DNA from: Halalkalibaculum roseum
GTDB taxonomy: Bacteria; Bacteroidota; Rhodothermia; Balneolales; Balneolaceae
DNA length: 64,000 nt
Assembly: GCF_011059145.1 (NCBI RefSeq)
Contig: NZ_JAALLT010000004.1
Location: 372,001 to 436,000 of the forward strand
Direction of reading: 5' to 3'
Below the pieces are notes generated by a model. That model was not told where the DNA came from. It ran no database searches and saw nothing but the letters and a program-made list of their open reading frames with translations. A program made the position numbers and the translations under genes. The stretch's first letter is position 1. Every line of letters begins with the position of its first letter. Positions 53,712 to 62,790 of the stretch are shown here, piece by piece.

Positions 53712-54188
53712 ATGTCCAACAACCAAAATTCTACACCGACCATTAAGAACCGGAAGGCCCGGCATGAGTATGATGTAGAAGAAACGTATGAAGCAGGCAT
53801 CGTTTTGAAAGGGACAGAAGCCAAATCACTTCGAAATGGCAAAGCCAGTATTCAGGAAGCTTTTGCCTACCTGAGAGACGGAGAAGTCTGGCTGCGCGAC
53901 ATGTATATCAAACCCTATTCCCACGGTTCCTACGCCAACCATAATGAACGTCGTGAGCGAAAACTGCTGCTAAACAAGAGGGAAATAGCAGAATTGGATA
54001 AAGCTGTGACCCAAAAAGGCTACACGCTGGTCCCCCTTAAAGTTTATTTCAAAAAAGGATACGCTAAAATACTGCTTGGCCTGGCCCGCGGTAAAAAGAA
54101 ATACGACAAACGCGAAGATATCAAAGAGAGAGATACCAAGCGGGAGCTGGAACGTAAGTATAAAGGCACCTACAAAGTGAATATGTAA
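53712..54188 (+). CDS. smpB: SsrA-binding protein SmpB
   Basis: Small RNA-binding protein that delivers tmRNA to stalled ribosomes. Its 158 residues contain NRKARHEYDVEETYEAGI, GTEAKSLRNGKASI, the characteristic HNERRERKLLLNKREI, LVPLKVYFKKGYAKILLGLARGKKKYDKRE and the basic C-terminal helix. The MSNNQNSTP lead is a typical variable extension. No tmRNA gene was recognised nearby. A bidirectional hairpin follows the stop. Confidence 0.97.
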   Translation: MSNNQNSTPTIKNRKARHEYDVEETYEAGIVLKGTEAKSLRNGKASIQEAFAYLRDGEVWLRDMYIKPYSHGSYANHNERRERKLLLNKREIAELDKAVTQKGYTLVPLKVYFKKGYAKILLGLARGKKKYDKREDIKERDTKRELERKYKGTYKVNM

Positions 54189-54189
54189 T

Positions 54190-54226
54190 ACCATAGAAAA
54201 GGCTTCAGAATTCAGCCTTTTCTACG
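54190..54226. terminator. Bidirectional hairpin terminator after smpB
   Basis: The stem AGAAAAGGCT/AGCCTTTTCT encloses a 9-base loop, with further pairing outside it. It serves smpB on the plus strand and the convergent cytochrome gene (stop at 54250) on the minus strand. Confidence 0.82.
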
Positions 54227-54249
54227 GTCATTAATACTCATGTTACCTA

Positions 54250-54771
54250 TCATTGGGCTGAAACAGCCAGCGGAAGATTTTGAGGCATCATCGACAGATA
54301 GGGTGTTTGAGGTTCAACACCGGGTGCAAGTGCCAGTGGAGAATGTTCACCTTTTGGGCCTAGTGACCTAATATAGGCATACAATGCTCTTGCATCTTCT
54401 TCATTAAAGGCGTTGACACTCGGCCATGGCATGGGAGGCATGCCTTTTCTCGTTTTCAGCATATCAAGCCATTGCTGCTCAGAGAGTGTTTGCACCGTCA
54501 ACCTCAAGTTTGGTGGGTACGTTGTTCCCCAAGGACCCTGCCACCCCAAAGCCGATCCCGTAAGCCAGTTGCTCTCGGGTTTGCCCGAATCCTGCATAAA
54601 ACCATCCGTATGACAGTCGTTGCAACCGGAGGTCATAATCAAATACCTTCCTTTCTCAACCCTATCTGCCGCAGTTATTACACTATTTTCCGGTTGGTTC
54701 TCACCCTTCTTTTTTTCGCATCCTGTCGCTAACAGGAGTACCATCCCCATACACAATATTAGCTTATTCAT
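54250..54771 (-). CDS. Monohaem cytochrome c lipoprotein
   Basis: The leader MNKLILCMGMVLLLATGC ends in a lipobox Cys. The mature protein has one haem site CNDCH (about 54-58), preceded by VEKGRYLIMTSG, and a distal axial candidate in the GMPPMPWPSVN segment, typical of periplasmic class-I-like cytochromes paired with dehydrogenases. No redox partner is adjacent. Confidence 0.88.
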   Translation of the reverse strand: MNKLILCMGMVLLLATGCEKKKGENQPENSVITAADRVEKGRYLIMTSGCNDCHTDGFMQDSGKPESNWLTGSALGWQGPWGTTYPPNLRLTVQTLSEQQWLDMLKTRKGMPPMPWPSVNAFNEEDARALYAYIRSLGPKGEHSPLALAPGVEPQTPYLSMMPQNLPLAVSAQ

Positions 54772-55017
54772 ATTATTAATAAATTAGATTGGCGACATTT
54801 TTTCTTTAGAAGATGAAGAAAAGCAACAGACACACCCTCTAAATTGACAGCATTATACGTACTAAGGTTGACAAAGTTTATAGGCTGTTAATAATATTTT
54901 ACGTGCAAAAGTGGCGTTAAGCTTCTGTGGAAAGAGATAAATCCATGGCCCTCTCCCTATGATTATTTTTAAATCTTCACGGTCTGAACCGATGGTGGCA
55001 ACAATTTAGAGAAGGGT

Positions 55018-55647
55018 TTAGTGAACCAGAAAACCGCCGGTGAATGTCCCATTATAGCTACCGGTATCCATGCGAACATTCAGACCGGGATTGACGATCA
55101 GCTTTAAGTTGCTGCTGATATCGTAACCCAAACCCATATCCAAACCGGCTGAAAAATAATTGGTGAGGCCTACCGAGGGAGACATGAGATAGGAAAAAGA
55201 AGCACGCGGAATAAGGTTGATGTCAGACCGCTGGCTGAAGTCCCTGGAAATGCCGGTACCCAGCGCAAAAAGACTCAGATTCTGATTGGTAGGATTGTGA
55301 TATTTTCGTTCAAAGGAAGGCATCACTTCAAAATTCAATATATCGCCTTCCGATTGCTTTTTGATGAGAACATTAGCGAGTACGCTAACCGACTGGTAAT
55401 TGCGGTTATTGAGCGAATTGGAACCATAACTAATTCCAAAGGCGGTTTTGCCGTTTAAGGAATAGTTGAGTCCAACCGAAGCACCATCGAATTGCTGCAC
55501 CTGGGAAAACTGACCGTAAGTCAACAGCCCCGGTGAATCAGAAAGAAAAATATTCTGCGAATAGCCTGAAATTGTTACGAAAAATGAAAAAGCCAGAAGT
55601 ATGCTGATTTTTTTACAACTTCTTCTGATATAACCGTCCGTCACCAT
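55018..55647 (-). CDS. Putative outer-membrane beta-barrel protein (about 210 aa)
   Basis: I start it at MVTDGYIRRSCKKIS (55647). The basic n-region and hydrophobic core ending SGYSQ form a signal peptide; the longer frame to 55716 adds residues that spoil it. The rest alternates amphipathic strands with small turns (AFGISYGSNSLNN; GLDMGLGYDISSNLKLIVNPGLNV), consistent with a small barrel of 8-10 strands. No family is recognised. Confidence 0.65.
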   Translation of the reverse strand: MVTDGYIRRSCKKISILLAFSFFVTISGYSQNIFLSDSPGLLTYGQFSQVQQFDGASVGLNYSLNGKTAFGISYGSNSLNNRNYQSVSVLANVLIKKQSEGDILNFEVMPSFERKYHNPTNQNLSLFALGTGISRDFSQRSDINLIPRASFSYLMSPSVGLTNYFSAGLDMGLGYDISSNLKLIVNPGLNVRMDTGSYNGTFTGGFLVH

Positions 55648-55752
55648 TATAAAACCCCTTTTAATTCTAATTAGCCACACTCCGCATTCAAATAAATAAA
55701 TAAATTCTATTGCCAATAAGAATTAGTATTCGTTAATGTAGGGGCATATAGT

Positions 55753-55786
55753 AAAGGCCGCCCGAGTAGTGCTTCGGGCAGCCTTT
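55753..55786 (-). terminator. Rho-independent-like terminator of rnpB
   Basis: AAAGGCTGCCCGA/TCGGGCGGCCTTT hairpin (one mismatch), read on the minus strand, is followed by a short T/A tract. It lies about a dozen bases after the mature 3' end of the RNase P RNA. Confidence 0.75.
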
Positions 55787-55797
55787 ATGAATAGTTT

Positions 55798-56205
<408 letters not shown>

Positions 56206-56300
56206 TAATAAAGATAAGGAAAAAGACCAATAGTAACCTACAGGAGGGCTGAAGGGATTTAAAACCCCTTCAGTTTGCAATCATAGAAGAATAGAACCAA

Positions 56301-57032
56301 TCAGGAGAGTTCTTTCTTGGCTTTTTCGAAGAATGAAGGATCTACTACAATTCGACCGCTGTTTTCATCAATGATAATCTTATTCTTGCGGCGAACTTCT
56401 ACCTGCGTCTGTGGCGGCAGTGCCATACCCAGTGCAGCACCCTTTTCCATAGCTACTACTGCCAGGCCGTTTGAAAGCCCGTTACGTAAACGCTTGTAGC
56501 TTCTCAGGTACCGTTCGTCAATCTCTTCCTCAATTTTTTCACGCGTTTTGATGAGCTCTTCTTCTTCGTCCTCGGTTTCCTGAACTACCTTATCCAGGTT
56601 TTCTTTTTTCTCTTTATGTAGCTCTTTGACCTCATCAAGATGTTCCTTTGCCTCTTCCTTTTCCGGTTCAATCTCTTCCAGTCTTTTTTCAATTTCTTCT
56701 TTCCTGGATTCGGCGTTTTCAATTACCTGCTTCTGAGCTTCGATCTCTTTGGTTAAGGCATCGTATTCACGATTGTTGCGAACCGAGGTCTGCTGATCTT
56801 CATATTTTTTCATTTTCTCTTCAGCATCCTTCACCTCGAGCTCCATATTCTTCAGCTCAACTTTCAGGTTCTGCTCTTCTTCCTCGAGTTGATTCAACTT
56901 AGCTTCATACCGATTAATATCAGTTTCAATATCCAGAACCTCTTCCGGTAGATCCCCTCGCAGTTGTTTTAGTTGGTCAATTCGGCTGTCGATGTATTGA
57001 AGATTGGCTAGTTGTTGAAGTACTTCTTCCAT
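56301..57032 (-). CDS. CT398-like coiled-coil protein with degenerate zinc ribbon
   Basis: A 243-residue protein, mostly a long antiparallel coiled coil (about 8-180), with a C-terminal domain that aligns by eye with the C4 zinc ribbon of the family. Relatives have two CxxC pairs; here the corresponding stretches are KGAALGMALPPQTQVEVRRK and DENSGRIVVD, with all four cysteines replaced. The frame is intact. The start (57032) is 18 bp after the Nif3 stop, and rnpB lies downstream, the expected synteny. The function of the family is unsettled; the metal-free version presumably acts through its coiled coil. Confidence 0.85.
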   Translation of the reverse strand: MEEVLQQLANLQYIDSRIDQLKQLRGDLPEEVLDIETDINRYEAKLNQLEEEEQNLKVELKNMELEVKDAEEKMKKYEDQQTSVRNNREYDALTKEIEAQKQVIENAESRKEEIEKRLEEIEPEKEEAKEHLDEVKELHKEKKENLDKVVQETEDEEEELIKTREKIEEEIDERYLRSYKRLRNGLSNGLAVVAMEKGAALGMALPPQTQVEVRRKNKIIIDENSGRIVVDPSFFEKAKKELS

Positions 57033-57050
57033 AGATTGCTTTGTAATCGT

Positions 57051-58106
57051 TTAGTCCTGTTGGTTTTGTTTAAAATCTGCTATGTGAATGTTCATCGGAT
57101 TGGTATTCACCCCGGTCTCGAATATTTCGAGTTCTTCGAAAGCCTCAGAAAGCTCTTTTTGAAGCGCTTCTACAATAGGAATCTCGCTTTCATAATGGCC
57201 TACGTCGATCAAAATAAAATCATCTGCATCCGTAAAATAATCGTGGTATTTGATGTCGGCTGTCACAAAAGCCTGCGCACCTTCCCTGATGGCATTTCGT
57301 GCAAGTGAAACGCCTGCACCGCCGCAAACAGCTACCTTCTTGATCTGGTCTGCAGAGCCTGAATAACGAATAGCATCGGTGTCGAGTGCCCTGGATACCA
57401 CATTAAGAAAATCGTGCTGGGTCAATCCCTGGTCCCTATAAAAACCGACCACACCCATCCCCACATTATTTGAGGGACTGGCAATGTCCATGATCCTGAA
57501 GTCACTCTGCTCGAGAAGCCCGTTTTTCTTCAATTCGTTTTTGAGTCCGGATACATTATGCTCGTCAATAATGGCTTCATAGGTATACTGCTGACCTTTC
57601 CGTCCTTCCACAGTATAATAATGTGCTTCTTCAGCCGAGTAGTAGTTCAAAAGCTTAAGCATAGACTCACTGTCTGAATGAGAAGTGGTCAAAACAATCT
57701 TCCGGCTGATGTTATAGCTGTTATCCAGAAACTTTACATTCTCTAGCCCGAGTTTTTGTGCAAGCACAAAAGAGACCCCATCAAGTGCAGCATCCAGATT
57801 GGTGTGAGCTGCAATCAGAGCTATATCATTTTTAATTAGCTTGTATATAATCTTACCCTGCTCATTCACGGGATTGATACTGTCTATGCTCTGAAAAATG
57901 AGAGGATGGTGGGCAACAATCAGTTCACACCCTTTATTAATGGCATCATCCACCACATCCAGAGTGACATCGAGGCAGGTAAGAACTTTAGAAATGTGCC
58001 TGTTGGGATCTCCGACCAGTAAACCTACGTTATCATAATCCAGTTTCGTGTTGGGCGGTGCCCATTGATTCAGGAAGGTAGAAATATGCCGAACCTGGAT
58101 GTTCAT
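57051..58106 (-). CDS. Nif3-like dinuclear metal centre protein (YqfO type)
   Basis: Hexameric, metal-binding protein of the NIF3/DUF34 family (351 residues), proposed to be a hydrolase acting on cyclic or guanylated cofactors. Metal-binding motifs are visible: VAHHPLIFQSIDSI, AAHTNLDAALDGVS, and near the end TADIKYHDYF and DVGHYESEIPIV. A PII-like insert of about 100 residues (about 130-240) separates the two halves, as in B. subtilis YqfO. It overlaps nothing and is followed closely by the coiled-coil gene. Confidence 0.93.
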   Translation of the reverse strand: MNIQVRHISTFLNQWAPPNTKLDYDNVGLLVGDPNRHISKVLTCLDVTLDVVDDAINKGCELIVAHHPLIFQSIDSINPVNEQGKIIYKLIKNDIALIAAHTNLDAALDGVSFVLAQKLGLENVKFLDNSYNISRKIVLTTSHSDSESMLKLLNYYSAEEAHYYTVEGRKGQQYTYEAIIDEHNVSGLKNELKKNGLLEQSDFRIMDIASPSNNVGMGVVGFYRDQGLTQHDFLNVVSRALDTDAIRYSGSADQIKKVAVCGGAGVSLARNAIREGAQAFVTADIKYHDYFTDADDFILIDVGHYESEIPIVEALQKELSEAFEELEIFETGVNTNPMNIHIADFKQNQQD

Positions 58107-58375
58107 AGCTGGCTATCTGCCCCCATTCTTAGAGTTACAGGTTGCAGACCAAAGACGCCTAGAAACAAATAAATAACGATTGCTAAATTTAAGTTTATTC
58201 AGAACCGAGTCGAATAAATTATTGATCATATCTTTGATTCAGACTCCAAAAATACGATTTAAATCCGTTTGTTAAAAGCTTATTTTTAATGAATTCGTTC
58301 AGTGAAATTAAATCCTTATTAACCAAATACGATACCCACTATTTTGCAAGGGTATTCCAAACCAACTTTTGATTT

Positions 58376-59089
58376 ATGTCCGAAGATATTTGCCAAAACT
58401 TAAAAGATGTTCAACACCGGATTGAACAAGCTTGCCAGAAAGCCGGGAGAGACAGCAATGAAATTACGCTTATAGCCGTCAGCAAAATGAAACCTCTTGA
58501 AGATATTGAAGAGGCCTATGGATGCGGACAAATTCATTTTGGGGAGAACCGTGCCAAAGAGTTGCAGGATAAGATGGATGCCTGCGAGCATGATGATATT
58601 CAATGGCATATGGTTGGCAATCTTCAGACCAACAAGATTAAGTATATGGTTGAACGTGTGAACTGGATTGATTCTGTTCCCAAAAAGAAGACCATACGAG
58701 AAATAGAAAAAAGAGCATCCCGCATTGACAGGGTGATTAATACACTGATACAGGTGAACATAAGCGGCGAGGACCAGAAGAGCGGATGCGAACCCGAAGA
58801 TTTGGAGAAAATTCTGAAGTATGCACAAGGCAAAAATCATGTTCGAGTGCGCGGACTGATGGGCATGGCAACGTTTGTGGATCCCGATAAAGTGGAGGAA
58901 GTACGTCCTGAATTCAGGCTCCTTAGAGAAATTCGTGACAGTCACCGGGAATGGGAGTGCGAGAACATTCAACTTGATGAGCTTTCGATGGGCATGACTA
59001 ACGACATGGAAATTGCCATTGAAGAAGGCTCAACAATGGTACGGGTAGGACGCGCGATATTCGGAGAACGAAACTATGGTGACGATTAA
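58376..59089 (+). CDS. YggS/PLPBP-family pyridoxal-phosphate-binding protein
   Basis: Cytosolic PLP-homeostasis protein (237 residues) with an alanine-racemase-like barrel. The PLP lysine lies in LIAVSKMKP (about 39), with FGENRAKE, WHMVGNLQTNK, NISGEDQKSGCE, LSMGMTNDMEIAI and the terminal VRVGRAIFGERN motifs. It starts a co-directional run with three small membrane-protein genes and DivIVA. The yggS-to-divIVA linkage recalls the Gram-positive dcw cluster. Confidence 0.95.
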   Translation: MSEDICQNLKDVQHRIEQACQKAGRDSNEITLIAVSKMKPLEDIEEAYGCGQIHFGENRAKELQDKMDACEHDDIQWHMVGNLQTNKIKYMVERVNWIDSVPKKKTIREIEKRASRIDRVINTLIQVNISGEDQKSGCEPEDLEKILKYAQGKNHVRVRGLMGMATFVDPDKVEEVRPEFRLLREIRDSHREWECENIQLDELSMGMTNDMEIAIEEGSTMVRVGRAIFGERNYGDD

Positions 59090-59160
59090 TCGTGAAACCA
59101 ACCTTTCAATATCCCTGAGATTTAGTACATTATATTAACATTAATGAAATACCTTCTATT

Positions 59161-59475
59161 ATGGCAAGCTGGATTTGGGTGCTCATACCATTAGTGGCAA
59201 TCATCGGCGGAATGATTCTGGAATACCAGAAAAACAAAATGAAACTGATGAACAAAAGCCGTCAAAACGAACAGGAAGTGGATGATGTGCGAAAGCTTGT
59301 CAATTCCCTTAAGACACGAATAGAGAATCTTGAGGCCATTGCAGCAGGCGAACCGGAGGAATTTAAAACGGGTGCCGGGGCAGGTATGAAAGAAATTGAG
59401 ATCGAGGAGATAGATCATGCCGAAGAGAATAAACAGAAAGTATCTGAATTAGCTGAAAAACGGAGGACCCAATAA
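59161..59475 (+). CDS. PspB-like small membrane protein 1 (104 aa)
   Basis: One N-terminal helix (about 4-21, WIWVLIPLVAIIGGMILEY) is followed by a short coiled coil (about 40-60, VRKLVNSLKTRIENLEAI) and a disordered acidic tail. The RIxxLExI pattern at the end of the coil is that of phage-shock protein B, but the match is only by architecture. The stop codon overlaps the start of the next gene (TAATG). Function is not assigned. Confidence 0.7.
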   Translation: MASWIWVLIPLVAIIGGMILEYQKNKMKLMNKSRQNEQEVDDVRKLVNSLKTRIENLEAIAAGEPEEFKTGAGAGMKEIEIEEIDHAEENKQKVSELAEKRRTQ

Positions 59476-59771
59476 TGCAACCTGAATTTATCATGGTGAT
59501 AGCAGTTGTTGCCATTGGCTGTGCAACAGGGTTGATCAGTACCTGGATGAAATACCGGTACCGCGATAACAATGTTGAAAGTGAAAGTTATAATCAATTG
59601 GCCCAGGCATTTATTAAGCATAAAAAAGAAATGCAACAGAGAGTCAGCAACCTGGAAGACGCCCTCGCTAAGCAAGGAATGAAGAATAAAAAAAGCTATG
59701 AACAAATTGAGGCCCCCAGAGAAGGTGGGTTAACCAACGATTTACAAGAAAAAGACAAGGTCAGATCATGA
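59475..59771 (+). CDS. PspB-like small membrane protein 2 (98 aa)
   Basis: N-terminal helix (about 5-22) followed by ESYNQLAQAFIKHKKEMQQRVSNLEDAL, the same coil as in the third member (the QAFIKHKKEMQQR segment corresponds to RAFMQHKKETDRR), and a polar tail. It starts within the preceding stop codon and its own stop overlaps the next start (ATGA), so all three genes are translationally coupled. Confidence 0.7.
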   Translation: MQPEFIMVIAVVAIGCATGLISTWMKYRYRDNNVESESYNQLAQAFIKHKKEMQQRVSNLEDALAKQGMKNKKSYEQIEAPREGGLTNDLQEKDKVRS

Positions 59772-60136
59772 GTGGAGAAGAATTTGTACTATCAATATTA
59801 GCCATAATAGGCGGAGTAGGTTTAACAGGATTCATTTTTTATAACATTTTTAAAATTATCCGTACATGGCTGGGTGGGAACAGTTATGATGATGAAACCT
59901 TTGAGCGCTTGGCCAGGGCTTTCATGCAGCATAAGAAAGAGACAGATAGGCGACTTCAGAACCTGGAAGCCATTGTCACCGATGAAGATCAGCATACCAT
60001 CTCCAAATCACGATCCGGATCCTCATCGCCTAAGCAAATCGAGGAGCCGCGGCGAACCATTGAAATTGAAGAAGACGAGGAAAATCAAGAGACCAAATCT
60101 TCAGATGGTAACTTGAGGAACATGTTGCGAGAGTAG
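59768..60136 (+). CDS. PspB-like small membrane protein 3 (122 aa)
   Basis: N-terminal helix (about 6-33, LSILAIIGGVGLTGFIFYNIF) with the short linker WLGGNSYDDETFERLA, then AFMQHKKETDRRLQNLEAIV and a long Ser/Glu-rich disordered tail with serine-arginine-like spacing (ISKSRSGSSSPKQIEEPRR). It is clearly a paralogue of the second member. It ends 45 bp before divIVA. Confidence 0.7.
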   Translation: MSGEEFVLSILAIIGGVGLTGFIFYNIFKIIRTWLGGNSYDDETFERLARAFMQHKKETDRRLQNLEAIVTDEDQHTISKSRSGSSSPKQIEEPRRTIEIEEDEENQETKSSDGNLRNMLRE

Positions 60137-60181
60137 ACGTTTCACTATAACAGATCTTTTGGCAGGCAAATATTTACCACT

Positions 60182-60802
60182 ATGAAGCTTACAGCACTTG
60201 AGATAAAGCAGCAAAATTTTGAAAAATCCATACGAGGATATGACAAGGCAGAGGTTCAGGCATTTTTGAACCTGATGTCGAACGAGTGGGAGCACCTGGT
60301 TGCCAAAAATCGGGAACTTGAGCAGCAAATAGAAAGCCTGGAGGAGAAACTCAAGCACTACGAAAGAGTTGAAGAAGCACTTCATGAAACACTTCAAACG
60401 GCCAAGGAGTCTGCCGAACAGAAGCTGGCCGGGGCGCGAAAGGATGCCAGAAATAAAATTGAGAAAGCTGAGATGGAAGCTGATACCATCGTAAGAGAAG
60501 CCAACCAGCAGCGGCAGCAAATTCGTCAGAGTATACTCCGGCTGCTGGACCGCCGCAAGGAGATCATTGGCGGTATCCGCTCCTATCTTGAACTGGCTCA
60601 GGAATCCCTCGATCAGTTTTCCAAGGATGAAGCCGCTTTATTTGAAGTACCCAAAAGCGAAGAGAAGGAATTTGACAGCAAGTTTAGATCAAAAATAAAC
60701 AATCGTACATCCGACAGCTCTTCCGACGCTACAGATGAAGATGCTCAGACACTTCCTCCCGGCACCGAAGATGTAGATGACCTGATTGACGAGCTTGATT
60801 GA
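60182..60802 (+). CDS. divIVA: DivIVA-domain protein
   Basis: Coiled-coil cytoskeletal or curvature-sensing protein (206 residues). The N-terminal DivIVA signature is clear: LTALEIKQQNFEKSIRGY followed by DKAEVQAFL (residues 3-29). Two coiled-coil segments (about 35-80 and 85-155) and a disordered acidic tail follow. DivIVA-domain proteins are best known from Firmicutes and Actinobacteria, where they mark poles and septa; in diderms the role is less well defined. It is the last gene of the yggS run. An inverted repeat follows the stop. Confidence 0.9.
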   Translation: MKLTALEIKQQNFEKSIRGYDKAEVQAFLNLMSNEWEHLVAKNRELEQQIESLEEKLKHYERVEEALHETLQTAKESAEQKLAGARKDARNKIEKAEMEADTIVREANQQRQQIRQSILRLLDRRKEIIGGIRSYLELAQESLDQFSKDEAALFEVPKSEEKEFDSKFRSKINNRTSDSSSDATDEDAQTLPPGTEDVDDLIDELD

Positions 60803-60804
60803 GG

Positions 60805-60934
60805 ATTTAGGTATAGGGTATAAGGGGTTAGTCAGAATCTTTTCTGCTTATCAGCACTTAAAACGAACATAAATCCTCATTCAGTTTTAAAAATATATCA
60901 AGTCGTATAGATACTTATACCTTATACCTAAATT
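60805..60934. repeat. Inverted repeat of heptamer units (GGTATAA)
   Basis: Arms ATTTAGGTATAGGGTATAAG and CTTATACCTTATACCTAAAT are complementary with one mismatch and are separated by about 90 bases. The same wording recurs at 62791-62878. It lies between divIVA and the phosphorylase gene. Confidence 0.75.
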
Positions 60935-60995
60935 CATATAGTTTCTTTATCATCTCAGCTAATAAATTTCAAAAGTTTAACCACCTGACAGCAGT

Positions 60996-61832
60996 ATGCA
61001 GCGAGAAACCGTAGAAGAGTTCCGAACAAAACGTGATGAAGCTTTAAGCTACATACAAGATGAAACGGATATGCGTCCGAATTATATCATCATCTTGGGT
61101 ACCGGGCTTGGACACCTTGCTGATGAGATCGATGTAAAACACACTATCTCTTATGCAGACATCCCGCACTTTCCGGTTTCCACGGTTGAAAGTCATGCGG
61201 GCAGACTGCTCTTTGGTGAACTTGGCGGTAAAGAGATCGTCGCAATGCAGGGAAGATTCCACTATTACGAAGGCTACACAATGCAGGAAATTGTTTTCCC
61301 GCTGCGTGTTCTGAAGGCAAACGGAACCGATACCTTGATTGTAAGCAACGCTTGTGGAGGCATGAATCCGAATTACAAGCGTGGTGATATCATGCTGATC
61401 AATGACCATATCAATATGCTTGGTGACAACCCGCTTATAGGTCCGAACGATGACGAGCTTGGACCAAGGTTCCCCGATATGAGCGAACCCTACACCGAGA
61501 GGCTGTTGGAAATTGCTGAAAATGTAGCTCTTGAAAAGGGTATCAAGATGCATCAAGGCGTGTATCTGGCCTTGAGCGGCCCGACCCTTGAAACAAAGGC
61601 CGAATATCGCTACCTGAGATTAATCGGGGCTGATGTAGTCGGCATGAGTACCGTGCCCGAAGTTATTGCGGCAGTGCACATGAGTATGGAAGTGCTGGGC
61701 ATTTCGGTAATTACCGATGAATGCCTGCCCGATGCGCTGGAACCCGTAAATATAGAAGACGTGCTGGAAGCGGCTGGAATGGCTGAACCAAAAATGACCC
61801 AGGTCATCACAGGCGTACTAGAAAAACTTTAA
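60996..61832 (+). CDS. Purine-nucleoside phosphorylase (trimeric class)
   Basis: Cleaves inosine or guanosine with phosphate in purine salvage. The 278 residues keep the trimeric-PNP motifs: IILGTGLGHLADEI, PVSTVESHAGRL (phosphate His), MQGRFHYYEGY, SNACGGMNP, HQGVYLALSGPTLETKAEYRYLRLIGADVVGMSTVPEV as a continuous block (given as motifs GPTLETKAE and GADVVGMSTVPE), and a base-site ITDEC where guanosine/inosine-specific enzymes have ITN. Asp instead of Asn at the base site hints at altered base preference; this is by eye only. Confidence 0.92.
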   Translation: MQRETVEEFRTKRDEALSYIQDETDMRPNYIIILGTGLGHLADEIDVKHTISYADIPHFPVSTVESHAGRLLFGELGGKEIVAMQGRFHYYEGYTMQEIVFPLRVLKANGTDTLIVSNACGGMNPNYKRGDIMLINDHINMLGDNPLIGPNDDELGPRFPDMSEPYTERLLEIAENVALEKGIKMHQGVYLALSGPTLETKAEYRYLRLIGADVVGMSTVPEVIAAVHMSMEVLGISVITDECLPDALEPVNIEDVLEAAGMAEPKMTQVITGVLEKL

Positions 61833-62010
61833 CCGGCTCTCTCCGTTTATTTATATTTTATAATGTCTCAAATATCGGCCTTATAGCATTTACTGAGCAT
61901 ATATTTTAAAAAATAAGAACAGCCCTTCATTTTTTATTGCCACTAAAGCTGAGAATTTGTTACAATTATATTAGTAACCAAAATTATATACCCTTACATA
62001 TCTCGTATAT

Positions 62011-62787
62011 ATGCCAAAAGGTGAATTTTATGATGGCATTTGGGATGAGCACCAGTGGGAAGCTCACCTGAATGAAATCGAAAAGAAGAGCGAACAGTTA
62101 AGAAAGTTCATCGCTCCCGACCCTTCCGGAAATATCCCCCGTTGGATCACCCTCCTACAAGAAAACAAAGATGAACTGGAAGCCGTGGATGCCTTTATCG
62201 AGGAAGAACTTCAAATTGAAGATGCCTATTTCCCCGATGAGGATGACGAAGATTGGGAGGATGAGCTGGATGACGATTTAGACGACTTCTTTTTCGATGA
62301 TTACGATGAAGATGAATACTCGCTGGATGAGTCGTATGATGATTTCGACGAGGGAGAAGACTGGAAAGAGCTCAGCGGCGATTATGTAATGTCTGATTAC
62401 GGATCCATCGAATCGTTGGACATCTACAACGATGCTCGCGAATTGGCTGCTCACGTACTGCAATGGTCGGAGGGTATTCACCCAAAGTATCTAAGTCCAC
62501 AGTTCAACGACTTTGTAGCCAATGTGCTCAAGATAGGGGCGAAACTGGCCGGCGGATACTCTTTCGGTTTTGAACAGGATTTTTTGGGCGGCAATATCGT
62601 CTACACCAAGAAAGCACTGCAGTGTGCTAACAACGGACTCCATTTACTGCAAGACTATATGAAGAAAACGCCGTTTATGGAAAAGGATGAGTATGCTTAC
62701 CTGCATGAAATTCTTTTCGAACTGAGGAACGACATCGGCATTTATGTTCAGGAATTGCGGCAACAGTTTAACCGCGGTTTTGAGTGA
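62011..62787 (+). CDS. Hypothetical protein with a very acidic segment (258 aa)
   Basis: I do not recognise the family. Residues 1-70 and 120-258 are helical and cytosolic; between them, residues about 74-118 are almost all Asp, Glu, Phe and Tyr (for example DDDLDDFFFDDYDEDEY). The C-terminal domain (ARELAAHVLQWSEGIHPKYLS...) looks alpha-helical throughout. No signal peptide. An acidic linker of this kind can bind basic partners or metal, but this is inference. Confidence 0.65.
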   Translation: MPKGEFYDGIWDEHQWEAHLNEIEKKSEQLRKFIAPDPSGNIPRWITLLQENKDELEAVDAFIEEELQIEDAYFPDEDDEDWEDELDDDLDDFFFDDYDEDEYSLDESYDDFDEGEDWKELSGDYVMSDYGSIESLDIYNDARELAAHVLQWSEGIHPKYLSPQFNDFVANVLKIGAKLAGGYSFGFEQDFLGGNIVYTKKALQCANNGLHLLQDYMKKTPFMEKDEYAYLHEILFELRNDIGIYVQELRQQFNRGFE

Positions 62788-62790
62788 TAT

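Noticed and set aside
54772-55017. Search for a small gene or RNA between the cytochrome and the outer-membrane protein
   Set aside because: AT-rich sequence with stops in all frames that I read; no hairpin with a T tract.
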